Assembly (NCBI GenBank): GCA_022829145.1
Contig: CM040753.1
Location: forward strand, 7,720,884-7,784,883
Direction of reading: 5' to 3'
Source: Albula goreensis
Lineage: Eukaryota > Chordata > Actinopteri > Albuliformes > Albulidae
DNA length: 64,000 nt
The position numbers were made by a program, and so were the translations under genes. Of this stretch, positions 42,201 through 55,703 are shown in pieces (position 1 is the stretch's first letter; the number at the start of each line of letters is the position of its first letter). The notes under the pieces are model-generated. The model searched no databases, was not told the origin of the DNA, and was given only the letters and a program-made list of their open reading frames with translations.

Positions 42201-42809
42201 AGATGTTTAAATATTTCAACTAAATGGCTTTATACTATCGTGATCTCGATAGGCACACTTTGCAAGAAGTAATACAACTTTCAGGGTAAAACTAGGTGTT
42301 CTGGAGAAGAGATAAGTAACATTTCTGGCCTCTTTTCTAAAAATATGTTCAGAATACTGGTATGACTCAGAAAACAGGTATTTAAAATCATAAAACACGC
42401 TGAAAACATGAATGAAATCAATATGCTTTAAAGGATATCTTGCGAGGACACATTTTTTCCACACCAATGCCAAATTCTCATTTTATGTCAATAAAAATTC
42501 TCTATGTGGAGAAAAGAAAAAAAGGCTCCGCTTATCAGTCAACTTTGACTATTAACCTTGGTGACGAACACAGTCAGGTAGCTTTTATCTAAATTGAAAA
42601 ACAGAGTTATTTGAATATCACAAGCAGTGAATGCAATATACGTCTATTAAGGAATCTGCTGCCTTTTCATTCCTCCTGTGGGAGATAAGACAGTATTTAG
42701 TGCTGTGCAGACAGAGCCTCCCCGAACAAAGCCAGCCATGCAAATCGGCCTTTTTTAAATTTCCTCATGTTAATAACTGAATCTTCCAGGAGATTTAAAA
42801 AAGTAAACC

Positions 42810-42850
42810 ACACGTACGCACGCACGTACGCACGCACGCACGCGCACACA

Positions 42851-42909
<59 letters not shown>
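42810..42909. repeat. Compound CGCA / CA microsatellite
   Basis: A run of ACGC/ACGT tetranucleotides passes into roughly 25-30 CA dinucleotides. It is likely length-polymorphic and may form Z-DNA. Confidence 0.95.
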
Positions 42910-42911
<2 letters not shown>

Positions 42912-42987
42912 ATGGTGTATATGCATACATGGTAAAATTATATACCAGAGGCTGTGACATATCATATTTTTCTGTTGTCATTTGGTA

Positions 42988-43022
42988 AATAATAATAATA
43001 ATCATCATAATAATAATAATAA
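42988..43022. repeat. AAT trinucleotide repeat
   Basis: AAT units are interrupted once by ATCATC. Confidence 0.9.
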
Positions 43023-44080
43023 CGACAAAAATAAGTTATTACACAGACATTATTTATAAACTGTAATAATAGTTTATAATGTGAAGTAGCTGAGCTCCAT
43101 GCTAAGGTGCTTGCATCTCTCTCTGTCTCTCTCTCTCCTGCTGTACCGCACTGTACCCGCTGGGTCTCACAGCAGCTAAACTGTTAATTACTTTCAGGTG
43201 GAGATGCTCATTATTCAGCAGCTCCGCTGCTCGTGAAATGCCTCCCGAACGGCCCGGCGCATCTGTGCGCAGACCTGCCACGCCCTGGCACTGCCCCCCG
43301 GCACAGGATGTGCAGACTCAGGGGGCGAGAGGCAGGAGGCAAGCACACAGCCTCCCCCACTCTCCCCTGACAGCATTCAGGCTTCAACCAGTCAGTGCAA
43401 CTGCCATGGGAATCACTACCCCACCGGCAGCGACTGCGACATTTCAAAAAGATCTTAATTATATGTTTTTTTAATGTAATTCATGATGTATAATATACAT
43501 GTTTCTAGATAAACACATACACTCATACTGATAATACAGCAGTGGGGAATTTATAAAAATAATAAATTCTATATTGGGAAAACATCTGGGAGGTACAGAT
43601 ACCTGCATTTAGAAACAGGACCTGTTGTTCGTGTCACTGTCTCAGTGTCTGACCACAGTGTCCCAACTCAACACTTTCCCCAGGGACCCGTTTTAATGTA
43701 CTTATTGACTGTCTGCCAACCTTAAAATGAATTCCAGGCTGCAGTTAGATATAGATGTTAAGTGACGTTTGTAAGGTGAGCCGCTGATTGGCTCTCAGCG
43801 AACAGCCCTCTGTGCCCTTCTCACTTTAATTGTATGGAGGCGATAGCATTTCCAGTTTATCTTGTTAATTGAGAGCCAGGCTGGAGTAAGCCGAGGAGCT
43901 CGGGGACCAAGGACACGGGCGGACGTTTAACAGGGGATTGGCTGAAGGACAATGGGGACTGGCCCCTGTGTCACAGGGAGCTGCAGAGAGAGCACTGGGG
44001 GTTCTCTCCGGCAGCAACACCGGGAGCCAGGAGAACTGCAGCTACATCACTTACAGCATATGCACAGCAGAATAAAATAA

Positions 44081-44110
44081 GAGCGAGAGAGAGAGAGAGA
44101 GAGGAGAGAG
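44081..44110. repeat. GA microsatellite
   Basis: A GA run is broken once by a GGA. Confidence 0.9.
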
Positions 44111-44822
44111 ATCCATGAGTCATGATTCCTCCTGAAAGCAAGGACAGGGCTTGTTGAGAGTTTGCAGTCTGCTGGCATTAACAGCGATGATGCATTTTCC
44201 ACCACAAATCTGTAAACAGGTAGAGGGGGGAAAAAATGCATTTCCACAACAGTCTGTAGAAATCCATTCCCATATGAGTTAAAGGTAAAATGATAAAGGC
44301 TGCTGTGGATTGATTTGGTGTTGGTACGCTTTCACTCCCCTCATTTACGACAGGGAGCCCTGACCCACTTCTGTAAGAAGGAACCTCTGCATTGTAATTG
44401 TTCCAGATGGGAATTCATTTGGAGTCTCTCTGCTCCAGTCAGAATGTAAAGTAAGATTAAAGAGATAAAGAGTTGAACTGGGGGCCACAGTGTCCTCCAG
44501 CCTACTCTCAGGAGAACAGGGTGTGAATCTGACCACTTTTCACCACAGCCCGTTTGACTGCCTGGAATTCCCATACCGATTGTCTACTGAAAGTTCTCGG
44601 GATGTGCGTGTGTGTGTGTGTGTGAAATTAATATACATCCTCAAGATTTGTAATACAAGTACTTCATCAAAAATGGCAATATATCATGAATATATTCAAA
44701 ATAATGTGAACATCTCACAATCCATAATTTATATACGAACTTGGCTTGGCAAAAAATCTGTTTGTAGATAGAGCAAGGCATGGATCAGCCCTACAGCTGC
44801 ATCTGAGATATTTACCTGTCTA

Positions 44823-45395
<573 letters not shown>

Positions 45396-45764
45396 TTAGT
45401 ACAGACATTAGTAGAAACAGTCATTGTTCACTGTTATCCTGAGTGATACTGATGTCTAAGTAATTAAGTAATTTACTTCAAGCTGAGATAGGTAATTATT
45501 TGGGACTTAAATATAAGTCAGCTTGACATACAGTATATACTAACGCTCCCATGAAACTGACATAGCAACAGCAACTATCTCTATTGAAGACCAGTTTGCA
45601 GTTGATCAATACTGCAGTACACATTAAGGTTAAGTTTAAGGTTAATTTTTAAGTGAAATTCCTTTCATGTGATTCTTTCTGACCCGACCAATTATCACTG
45701 ACCTCCTACGACAGTGTTTTTAACTTTGGTTCTCGTGACTGAGCTTCCAGAGCATTACAGACAG

Positions 45765-45822
45765 AGGAGTGAGGGAGGGAGAGAGGGAGGGAGAGCAAGG
45801 GAGGGGCTGAGAGAGGGGGGGG
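45765..45822. repeat. Purine-rich GGGA tract
   Basis: GGGA/GAGA words run for almost 60 bp; the transcript strand is pyrimidine-rich. Confidence 0.8.
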
Positions 45823-46386
45823 AATCACTTCAGGAAAGGAATAAAAGATAAGAAGCAAGGAAGTGGAATAGGGAAAGAATGAGAGGCCCATAAACTGTTG
45901 ACTCAGAATATTAGGATCCATGATTGAACCAACTGTTCCATAATGTGAGGCAGTGAAGTGCATAGTCCACTTATAAAAAAAAAAGAAAAAAAGACTGTTC
46001 ATTGCAATGTCAAAATGCAGCCAACAAGAAGACAATACAAAACTGTACTCCACCACAAAATGTGAAAATAACACAGCTCCATTCACAATCCCAAGCCCTG
46101 CATGACAGAGACAGATAAGCCATCATTCAGGGAGAAGAACGGAGAGCGAGCTGCTCTGGCAGGCCTCCCTTTAACTACCTGCCACTGCCTGAGGGACAGC
46201 CAGTGACACAAGTCATTCGTGCCTCAAGAGCATTGCTGATCTTAATTATGTTTAATAAAAAAAAACAACACAATAATGAGTCATTACTGCTTTTATTATT
46301 TCTGAACTGATTTTGTTATTTGCATGCTCTGGTAATGCAAATGTACATTTCCCATAGCCATTATATCAACCTTTAATTGGCAAGAT

Positions 46387-46503
46387 GGGAGGGAGAGAGG
46401 ATAGGGAGGGCAGATGAGAGAGAGAGAGAGAGAGAAGAGAAAGAAAGAGAGTGAGAGAAAGGGAATGAGAGAAGGAGTGAGAAAGGGAAAGGGAGAGAGA
46501 CAA
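46387..46503. repeat. Purine-rich GA tract
   Basis: About 115 bp of mostly A and G with a central pure GA run. It is strongly asymmetric between strands. Confidence 0.85.
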
Positions 46504-46972
46504 AGTGCAGGGGGGGTTGAGGGAAGCACCAGAGAATACTACAGAAATACTTGAAATCACTACACAATTTATTTCCCAGAATCCCCTGGGAAAAGACCCA
46601 CCTTCGTCCCATTTCTCCCTCTGTACTCTAAATGACAGATCACCCCATCACAAGGAGAGTGATTTCACTTGTGTGGCCATGGGTAGGCATGAGGAAGGGT
46701 CACAGGGCTGGACAGGCAAGGGAAGGGAAGACACACTAAACACGCAAGCTTTGCCCATTCATTTCCATCACTGTGTCTCTCTCACCACAGAGTCACTCAT
46801 TCAACCCCCAGCAAAATGGCCTTCTGTGCATTTAATCCATTCATTTATTTTTCAGAGATGTTTTAAGCCGCACGCTAGAGGTCTTAAAAAAGTGCCTCTT
46901 CAGCCTCGCCTCTCCTCTCCACGCCTTAGAAAGGGGAGGATGGAAAGAAAACATTAATCCCGCAGTAAGAAG

Positions 46973-47178
46973 CAGTGGTGGAAAACCCCAGCTTCAGAAA
47001 GCGCAAGCGCTGCCATGTACTTATTACAAACATGTACTGAAGCAGCTGATTCTAATTAGCTCAACTCTTCAGCCAGGTGGTAGAGCTAATGACTGAAATC
47101 AGCTGCTTTAACTCAGGGGTGGAACAAGTACATGGTACTGCTTCTACTTTCCTTAGCTGGGGTTTCCCGTCTCTGGTA
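46973..47178. mobile_element. Foldback (MITE-like) inverted repeat
   Basis: The left arm, about 46975-47062, matches the reverse complement of the right arm, about 47083-47176, through most of its length. Shared blocks include AAACCCCAGCT, CCATGTACTT, AGCAGCTGAT and TTAGCTC. The loop is about 20 bp. There is no coding capacity. This is the shape of a non-autonomous DNA transposon or snap-back element; the family cannot be named from sequence alone. Confidence 0.65.
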
Positions 47179-50100
47179 TGGGGAATATCAAAGTTTAGAA
47201 AAGGCCAGACCAGACTCGGATTCATAGTGCATACTAATGGTTGGATGCAGGACTCCACACAAGCTGCTGACAACCCAGCTAAGAGCCTCTGACATAACAC
47301 ACATTAAACAAACCCACGTAAAGCTCTCACAGTAAATTTGATGTACCGCTCAAGAAGCAAAACAATATATTAAAACATCACTAAAGGTTCAGTACCACTG
47401 AGTGCATTTCCCCTGACAAATGGGTCCATTTTAAAGATAACCTGATGCACTTCTGCTAATTCAGTACTGCAGTCTCAGAAATCTTTAAGACCTACAGTTC
47501 AATTTATTGATATTTTCAAGGGTGATGGATCTGGCTCACAAAAAAAAAACTGAAATGTAAAAAGGAACAGAAAAAAAAGAGAAAATCACAACAATGTCTC
47601 TATTCAAGAAGTGTTAAAGGAAAATGGTCACGTCTGTTTTCCTGTCGACAGCTTCCTTTAACTGTTGTGAGGTATTGCCGTCACTTACGTAAGTGATATT
47701 GAGGCTGTCCGGGAGGCACAGCTATCGATGGACTTGTTCTAAGCAGGCCGGATGTCAGTAGATGCCAGGCGACAGAACACCCATCTCTTTAATGTATCCA
47801 GAGCTTTGCTCGGACAGCCGTAATTATTTTTCCAATCGCTACAGCTCTTTGTTTAGAGTATGCAAGTGAAGCGAGACATGTATTGGTATTTCATTTTGTC
47901 AGGAGACTTCTGTGCAACTGGCTGGCTGCAGTTTTGCCCTCTTCAGACAGGAGGGAGATTTCCTTTTAAAGGCATTTGGCTACAGCTCCTTCTCCTGAGG
48001 CACCAGTCTTGCCTGCCCTTCTGACAGACCGTGATTGCTTGATGTTTTCAGACTCTTCTGGATGAGTGAAATTAAAAAAACTTACACAATTTGAGAAAAA
48101 CAAACAACAAGTGGAGCCGTCATTTGTTTTTTTTTTCCTTCTACTTAGAAAAAGTTTGTGATAAATAAAACATGACGATATTTGGTGCCTGCGCAAGGGC
48201 CCTTCATTGCCTGCAAGCGATTCAGTGAATCCCTCTATTAGAAATGGCATTTACGACAATCAATTCCGAAAAGCAATAAGTTAAAAAAAAGAAAACTTTT
48301 TTAATTTCAAGTTCCATTAGAAGTTCCAACTTGTTTTCCAGTAGTTGGTCCAACCCACTCCCTCAAAAAGTTGAGAACTTGGATTGAATTGCTCATTGAG
48401 CCAGCTGCTCAAGTATTGCTGAATCCAAATGATCTAATGACTGAGGCGCAGGACGGCTTGGTGGTGATTCTGCTGTTTTGCAGAGAGTGAGAGCCACAGA
48501 TGTGACCTCTGTCCCCCCTGAGAGTACTCTGTCCTGACACACACATTGCCTGTTGCCTGTGTGTCACATGTGTCGATGCTCTGTATAAACAGAGCCCTGG
48601 TCCTCTCTGTCTTTTTAGGAGTTCTCAGCCACTCCCCATCTGCCCCCCCCCCACACACACACACAAAAAACTAGCTACCCCTACCCCCGTGCCTCTGTCA
48701 TCAATAACGACCTGACGTGTTTCCAGCTCGCTAAATGGACCATGGCCCATTGCCGCTGAGCTCAGAGTAGATCTCTGGCCAAAATGATGAGAAGCAAAGC
48801 AGAGATTATGCTGGGAAAATAAACTCTTCCCCGGCACAAAGAAAACAATTAGAACTCTATTGCTCTTTTTTATTGAAAAAAAAGGCAAAGAAAAAAATAA
48901 CGGTTCTGAGATTCTGGCATGAATGACAGAGATGATTACAGGCTATTTGAAAGGCGGGGGGAAGCTTCAGACTGCATGCGCCCACTACAAAGCCCAGAAC
49001 AGCTTGCCGGTGTGACCGAAAACACACTCCCACTGTTTTTATCATTTTTTACAAGCAGAAGAAACTTCTAACGATGCCCTTACCAGTTGAGCATTTACCC
49101 TACTCTTGATCTTTAAACTAAGCAAGCTGGTGGTGTGTGCTGCTCCTGTCTGATTAGCCAGTATGGTACAAACCCATTCTTCACAAATCAAAAGGACTAT
49201 TTCTCCTTTGAAACGCAGAATAGAGGCACAAAGAGCTAATGAATGACCCGTTTCCTTCATATTGGGTGAGCGTGGTGTTTTGGATAGATTACAGGCCCAC
49301 TTGACTCATTCTGACATTTTTTAGCAATATATTAAATCCAAATGGTGTCGGACAATTGTCAGAAAATTGAACTGTCGGTGACAGTATCAGTAATTATACT
49401 ATAAAATTCAACTCTCTCATTCCTTGCCAAAACGATATCCTACTTGTCGTAACGAATGTCGTTGGACACATTAAAGACGTGACATTCTGACATAGCTATC
49501 CAGTTTGTAAAGTTATTGAGCACATTAAGGGGCGCAACCAACGTCATCACTCTCTGGTCTCCCTTTACGAGCATCTCTCCAAGTGGAATCAGGAAGCAGG
49601 TTCGACCTGAGCGTTCAGCCTTTAAATATTTGCCCCTACTAACTTAATCAGTACCACAGTCACGCTTTTAAACCCTGCTGTTTACCAAAATGGGAAAGAG
49701 CCATTTTGGGCTGGGCTTTCCTACAATGGGACACCGATCACACTGCCTCCACCTGGAATGAACATGCCAGCTTTAAACTGACATGTGGTTGTGGTTGGGG
49801 CCAGCTTTGCACTGGAAAGGTGACAGGTGAGACGATAGTGTGCCACAGTCTACATATTCGAAGATGGCAGAGGATGCTGTCTGTCACATGTCTGATGGCA
49901 GTCTTCGATTGATTTCACTTGATGCTTTCAAACACAAAGACCCCTTTGTAAACATAAATGGAGGCCAAGCTGACTCAATAATTATTGAATTGAATGTGCT
50001 AGGACAGAAGCAGCATTACAATATGTAATGTACAACCTTTGGTGGCAGGAAAGATTCTTCACCATAGAAACTCAGTTATTTATGTTGAAAATATTGTTTT

Positions 50101-50929
50101 CTCTTTGTCCTCTTCTAAAATGCTCAACATCCTTCACGATATACACAGAACACAGAGGACAGGATCTCAAAAGGGTACGCAGAAATACTGAGGAAAATAA
50201 CAGGGTGCCATTTCCCAGATATTTGTGCATCAAACACTATTAACATACCGCCAATGTCATGCAAATTCAGGGTTTTCAAAGAAAATACACAAATCCCATT
50301 CAGACGATGCACCCTACGACGGGTACGTGTTTGGCAGGATAGGCTTTCGGGATAAAGCGGAGATGAACGCAACAGTTCAGGGAGCGCGAATGACATCCGC
50401 GACACGGCTTCTCAGAATTAGCATTCTCTGGAACCGCTTTGGAGTCGAGCGTCACCAACCCCCTGCCATTGTCTCTCGTCGGTGTCATGCGCTGCTTGTG
50501 AGCCGCAGTGATGCTCCAGTTCGTCGGGAGCTTTGCTTTAATTTGGGCTGAAATTCGCTGGAGGTCTCCGGGGAAGGGCCCGATGTGCAGCAGAAAGTCT
50601 ATTATACGATTCCCATCGCGTTGCCAAAGCTGCTTTGCTCCTCCTCTTTCAACAGAAAAGAAAAAAAAAACGCCTACACAAAGAGATGAGTCTCCACAGT
50701 TCTTTTTCGTTTCCTCTAAGAAATGGAAAACTTCAAAACTAAATAAATAAAAACCTGCATACTCCACCTGAGATCTTCAGCATTACCAGGTTTTTCTTAA
50801 GGTTATCTACAAGCGAGAAATGTTAACACGTTCTTAATCAGGCACAACCAAAGGCAAGCAGGACACTTAATTCCTGAAAACTGATTATCATTAAATGTTA
50901 AAGCAGGTATTCCAAACTACATGAATAAA

Positions 50930-51280
50930 TCACATGAGGTTATTATAGAGGCTTCTGCTATAGAATAATTAGTCCCACTAAAACGATGCTCCTGCGACCA
51001 TTTTTTCATGGCATAGCCGCGTATGTGAAGATCCACGCGTGGACAGGGGCTCCATTATACATAATTTATTCAGCACGTGGGGAATTTAAGCAAAGCGTTA
51101 AAAGGGTAATTAAGCTAAAAATAGGGCTTGTGTGACCCAGGAGCCTGTGTCCTTACATTCCTACGGAAGTTAAATGGCCTCGGGGTCAACGGGGACGCTG
51201 CATCTCTGCCAGGCCGCTTTCATTAGCGGCTCAGGAGACGGTGCCGTCTCACGGCCACCCGCTTTACATTGCTCACAATT
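50930..51280. promoter_or_regulatory. Candidate conserved non-coding block
   Basis: Repeat-free sequence with GAATAATTAGTCCC, CATAATTTATTCAGCACGTG, GGGTAATTAAGC and a CpG-containing part near 51180-51260. The function is unknown. Confidence 0.25.
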
Positions 51281-52883
51281 AACTTTGCCACGACTGCATC
51301 ATTTCTCAACATCATCCTCCTCCCCACAGCTCTGAGTACTCTATTCAGGTACATTCAATATATACGCACCTATGAAAGGGAGACTACAGTTGGGGTCACT
51401 CCATAAAAATGGGTATTTTAACAGTAAGTATGTCAAAGTCAAATAATACCCTGAACATTCAGACCACTTCAATACATAAAAGGAGTGAAGTCAGAAAATT
51501 TTATGGGTCTATACGTATACACAAACTTTCTAAACTAGGGCCGATTATCTGTAAACATTTAGGTTATGCTTTGACCTTGGACATTCACTAAACACACACA
51601 GTCTCTGTTATACAATTGGATTTTGAAGAATTAAAGCCAAGTATGGCTTTATGTTTTTATAGGCCTTGTCTTTGGTGTTGAGTCTCCCACTCTCTCCTCT
51701 GGGCAGACATGCCCATGGGCCAGCGCTTTAAGCCTCTACTCTGCCATACAGAAGAGAAGACTCTGATGAGCTGTCAGTGGTTTTGGGAACTTCCTGCCGG
51801 GTTTGACTTCTCCTGCAGCACTCTGACAAGGGACAAATCTCTATGTTTACTGCTGTTGTACCTCAGTAGGCTCTGGCTTTGTTGATTTTGCTTTCTTATT
51901 TTGGTACAATTCCTCTTGGACTGTGCTCAGAAAAGTACAAATGAAAAAAGTCACCCACAGGTCAGACTATTCATTCATGCAGGTGCTACAGTAGATGGAA
52001 ATTTGTGTACAGAGTACTGATCTAGAGACTTCTAGAGGTGTTATTTACACCTTCTATATAAACATTAAAAAGACTTCTGCCAAACAACACAGACTGTTGT
52101 AGGGTTTGCTTCGTCAACACAGATACCACATCAAATGACATTACGATAGTGTCCTACCTAGCATTTCATGCTCTTGTCAATAGTACTATGCATGATAACA
52201 TGGCAAACCATATTAATCTATGCAGATAGTTTTGAAAATACCAATGCCAATTTGATGGAGGTGAGAGTGTTTTTATGAAGAATTTTCAAGTTTTATAACC
52301 ATAGAATGTGTTGTTGCATTTCACTAAAGTCCATGTTCACTGTACTGATAAACTGAAATGTAGAGGCACAAAGACTGAAACTACACCCACTGATTTGTAG
52401 CTTTTGTGCTTTCCTTCCTCACTGCTTTTACCATGTAATTCTGAAATAAAATTTTGAAAAAGCTTTGAGAATAGCGGGAGAAGTGACTGAAAATACACTC
52501 TGACTGACACTGAGGGTTTAATTGCAGTCAGACAAATACAGCTACTGCCACTGAATGCCTTTTTTTTTTTTTTTATGAAATTCCATTACCTGCGGAATAA
52601 TCAATGTTTTCTTCAATCACATTCGCAAAACAGTAAGTAGTGTCACATTGTCTCAAAAAAAGCCAACAGCCAAACCTCTATTTATCGCCTCAATTTAACT
52701 CTCCCTGAAAACGTCTTTGATCTCCCTGCAATTACCTCAAATTGCTTTCTAAATATTCATAGTGCGAGAGCGTGCTCTTTAGACGAGGGCGGCTGAACAT
52801 ACAGACAAAGAGCTGATAAAATGGCGGGAGGCAGGAGTCTGAGCCTGGAGAGACTGGAGGGTCAGACTCCACAGTGAGACAGG

Positions 52884-53043
52884 AGAAACCGTCCAAGTGC
52901 CTCCTATCAAAAATACCATCAGGGAAACCTTGCAGGGGCCTCCATTCAAGATGCTCTCGAAGAGACCTTGCAGTTGCCTTGATTAGAAATGACCTTAAAA
53001 AGACTTTCTTGCTGGTTCCATTAGAGATATCGTTCAAAAGACT
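52884..53043 (-). repeat. Degenerate 40-bp tandem repeat
   Basis: About four diverged units of 39-40 bp share a pattern around CCTTGCAG..GCCTCCATTAGA. A further similar unit lies near 53268-53310. The array sits 350-510 bp downstream of the microexon in gene direction. It is non-coding and intronic. Confidence 0.6.
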
Positions 53044-53396
53044 GAGGTTTAACTCCTTGGGAAATATCCTCCTACAGTGAATGCAAAGTTTAATGGAACA
53101 AAATATAGAAACACTCCAGGACCAGGGCTGTTTACCCCTGCTATAAATTTATCTGCAGACAGAACTTATGGCAAAATAAATCTGAGATGAAATCAAAAAC
53201 TGAAAATCAAAACAGACCTCACACGGGCACATCTTTAAATCTATGTTCAAAGACACCACCGGAGACGAGTGGACACCATACAGTTGCCTCCATTAGAGCT
53301 TTAAGAGAGACTAACCCATTGCCCAGTGACTGTGCACAGTTCCAGGCAGCATTGCCAGGGTTCCATGTGTGTACCCAGCCTCTCCCCCCTTCTTAC

Positions 53397-53441
53397 CTGC
53401 CATCCTCTCTGATCGTGGGGTGAGGTTAATCTCGTCAGCTA
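53397..53441 (-). CDS. pard3: pard3 exon B: 45-nt in-frame microexon
   Basis: The exon is 45 nt and encodes VADEINLTPRSERMA; the flanking exon bases complete the first valine and a final glycine. The acceptor is CCTCTTAACAG and the donor is G|GTAAGA. It starts with TA and ends with G, so it enters and leaves in phase 1, exactly like the junction between exons A and C. Either inclusion or skipping therefore keeps the frame. Mammalian PARD3 has a cassette segment of the same size starting VADE at the same place, between the KSKSMDL and SP(T/S)RDVGPSLG segments. The second half of the peptide has drifted from the mammalian one. The upstream pyrimidine tract is short, as is typical of regulated exons. 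Alternative use is inferred; the exon itself is well supported. Confidence 0.9.
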
Positions 53442-53470
53442 CTGTTAAGAGGCATAAACAATTAGGTTTG

Positions 53471-53477
53471 GTTAGTA
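53471..53477 (-). promoter_or_regulatory. Perfect TACTAAC branch-point sequence for exon B
   Basis: On the transcript strand the sequence reads TACTAAC. The branch adenosine falls at 53472, 31 nt before the first exon base. This is the ideal U2-pairing branch site and is uncommon in vertebrate introns. It probably makes up for the short pyrimidine tract (only CCTCTT) before the AG. Confidence 0.7.
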
Positions 53478-53552
53478 CCAGACATTCCAAGTGCCCTGAA
53501 CCCAGAATCACTGTTCATGTTAATATTGTGCTCTTTCATGGCAACCACACGA

Positions 53553-53558
53553 CATGCA
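53553..53558 (-). promoter_or_regulatory. TGCATG (possible RBFOX site) upstream of exon B
   Basis: The transcript strand reads TGCATG about 112-117 nt upstream of the microexon. RBFOX proteins bind UGCAUG; binding upstream of an exon usually favours skipping. A single hexamer can occur by chance, so this is only a candidate. Confidence 0.35.
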
Positions 53559-54186
53559 AAAATTACTCTGGATAAAAATAGAAGACAAAAGAAGAAAAGA
53601 CAGGTGAACCAAGTCATTTAGATTATCATTCAGAGGTGGAGATATATAACACACCATGCTGTCAATCATCCAACCCACAGGCAGATTGGTTATTATGTGT
53701 TAGAATATTACTTTCATCCACCGCCCCATGTACTTGTGTGTCTTTTTTTATCACCTCAGTCTTGTTTCACATCTAAATGGAATCAAACCTGAAACGGTGC
53801 AGACGTTTTGGTGTAATTACAGGGTGAGGGGGGAGGTGGGTTCGTGACAGGCTCCTGGTGATCTGATTCCACACAGAATGTGAGACAAGACTGACAGAAA
53901 AAATGATCCCATTTAGTAAAAAAAAAAAAAAAAAAAGTGGTTTCTGAAGAGAAAAAAATGAGTGTCACATAAGAGAATTTGTTGGGAATTTGTTAAAATG
54001 CTTGAGATGACCCCGGAAGAAGGTTTTTAGAGGTGGCATTCGTTGCTCCTTTCATGGAGACACTGATGTCAAGTTGATTCTTTCTTGTAAATTTTTGGAG
54101 GCTGTTCACTTATTTCAACCTTCATATATTAATGTCATCTCTTCAGTTTTCCTTCTGTCCTTCTTGCTATACATCTCCCACTCCCA

Positions 54187-54268
54187 GTCTCTCTCTCTCT
54201 CTCTATCCTGCTTGCTCTCTCACATTCTCTTTGTCTGTCTTTCTTCCTCTGTCTATCTCTCTCTCTGT
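54187..54268. repeat. CT-rich tract
   Basis: TC runs are mixed with TGTCTGTC and TATC words; the transcript strand is purine-rich. Confidence 0.8.
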
Positions 54269-55340
54269 ATTCAGTGCTGCAGAAGATTCATGCAGTGCTG
54301 TGCCACGGGAAGATTTCATTAATTTGCTGTACCCTTCAGGACCACTTTCACACTGTGAGGTTATGGGGTGTCTAATCAGTGGTTGCCTTGGCTACACAGT
54401 GTGATTACAGTCCCGCCCTGATGACACTCACATGGGCAGATTCTCAAGTGGACAAATAAGGACAGCATTTCCCCTGAAGAGTGGGAAGCATGTATTCGGA
54501 GTCGCAGTCATGTTGTGATTATAATCTTAGCTGCAATTATGGGATGTCCAACTGATAATTAAGACAAGAGTGGATTCCATGGTTATCACAGCGCATTACT
54601 GAAACAGAAAAGGAAAGCACTGCTTTTAAATGTAAGAATGCGTGCAACACAAAGGATTTTCACACACAAGAAACCTTGCAGGACTGTACAGAAGCACTGG
54701 ATCACAAGAGCAGCCAGCGCTTTGGTGAACAATTATGATGCATTCTGGTTAATTAGGACAAAAAGCACTCGAAAAGAGTGCTCAGATGTATGGCATCATA
54801 ACTTCTTGCCCACCATTATGGTTTGAGCTTATCAAACATGTGCACTCATATTCAAATTCCTTCTTTGTCTAATTGATACTGAAGGAATAATGTATGTAAA
54901 ATTAATACAATTTATTGGGGAAAAAAAAAAAAACTCTCCGCAGTCTGTGAAATCCATCACTTCATGGGCTAAGTGCTGGACTGGCTTTTCTGTCACTTAT
55001 CTGATTGTGGGAAAAGTCTCAGTGCTGAGGAAATGGGAATATTCCGGGCCTGTGCTGCGGGCCTTGAGCACGGACCTTTTGCGCGCACGGAAATTTCCAA
55101 GGGAATCTCTGGGGCTCGCTGATCTGATCTCAGGCCTCAATAAGTTCTAGATAAAAATGGATCTTATCTGTCGTGATTACTCACTCAGCCAAGCGGCTCT
55201 GTCCCCTGTGAGTCTGTCCAAGTTTTCATGTTTGTCATGGCTATAACCTGCACTGTACTCTGCCCAGAACAGCTCTACCACTCTGCAAAGTATGGAGTCT
55301 GCTGCTTGAAACCGGGCCATTTCCCGCCCGCAAAGGATCA

Positions 55341-55703
<363 letters not shown>

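Noticed and set aside
50300-50767. 155-codon minus-strand frame
   Set aside because: No PARD3 similarity and no plausible splice borders in the right phase.
53105-53150. Possible hAT-type transposon end (CCAGGACCAGGGCTG..ACCCCTG)
   Set aside because: The motif resembles common fish transposon ends, but the matching other end and target duplication were not found.
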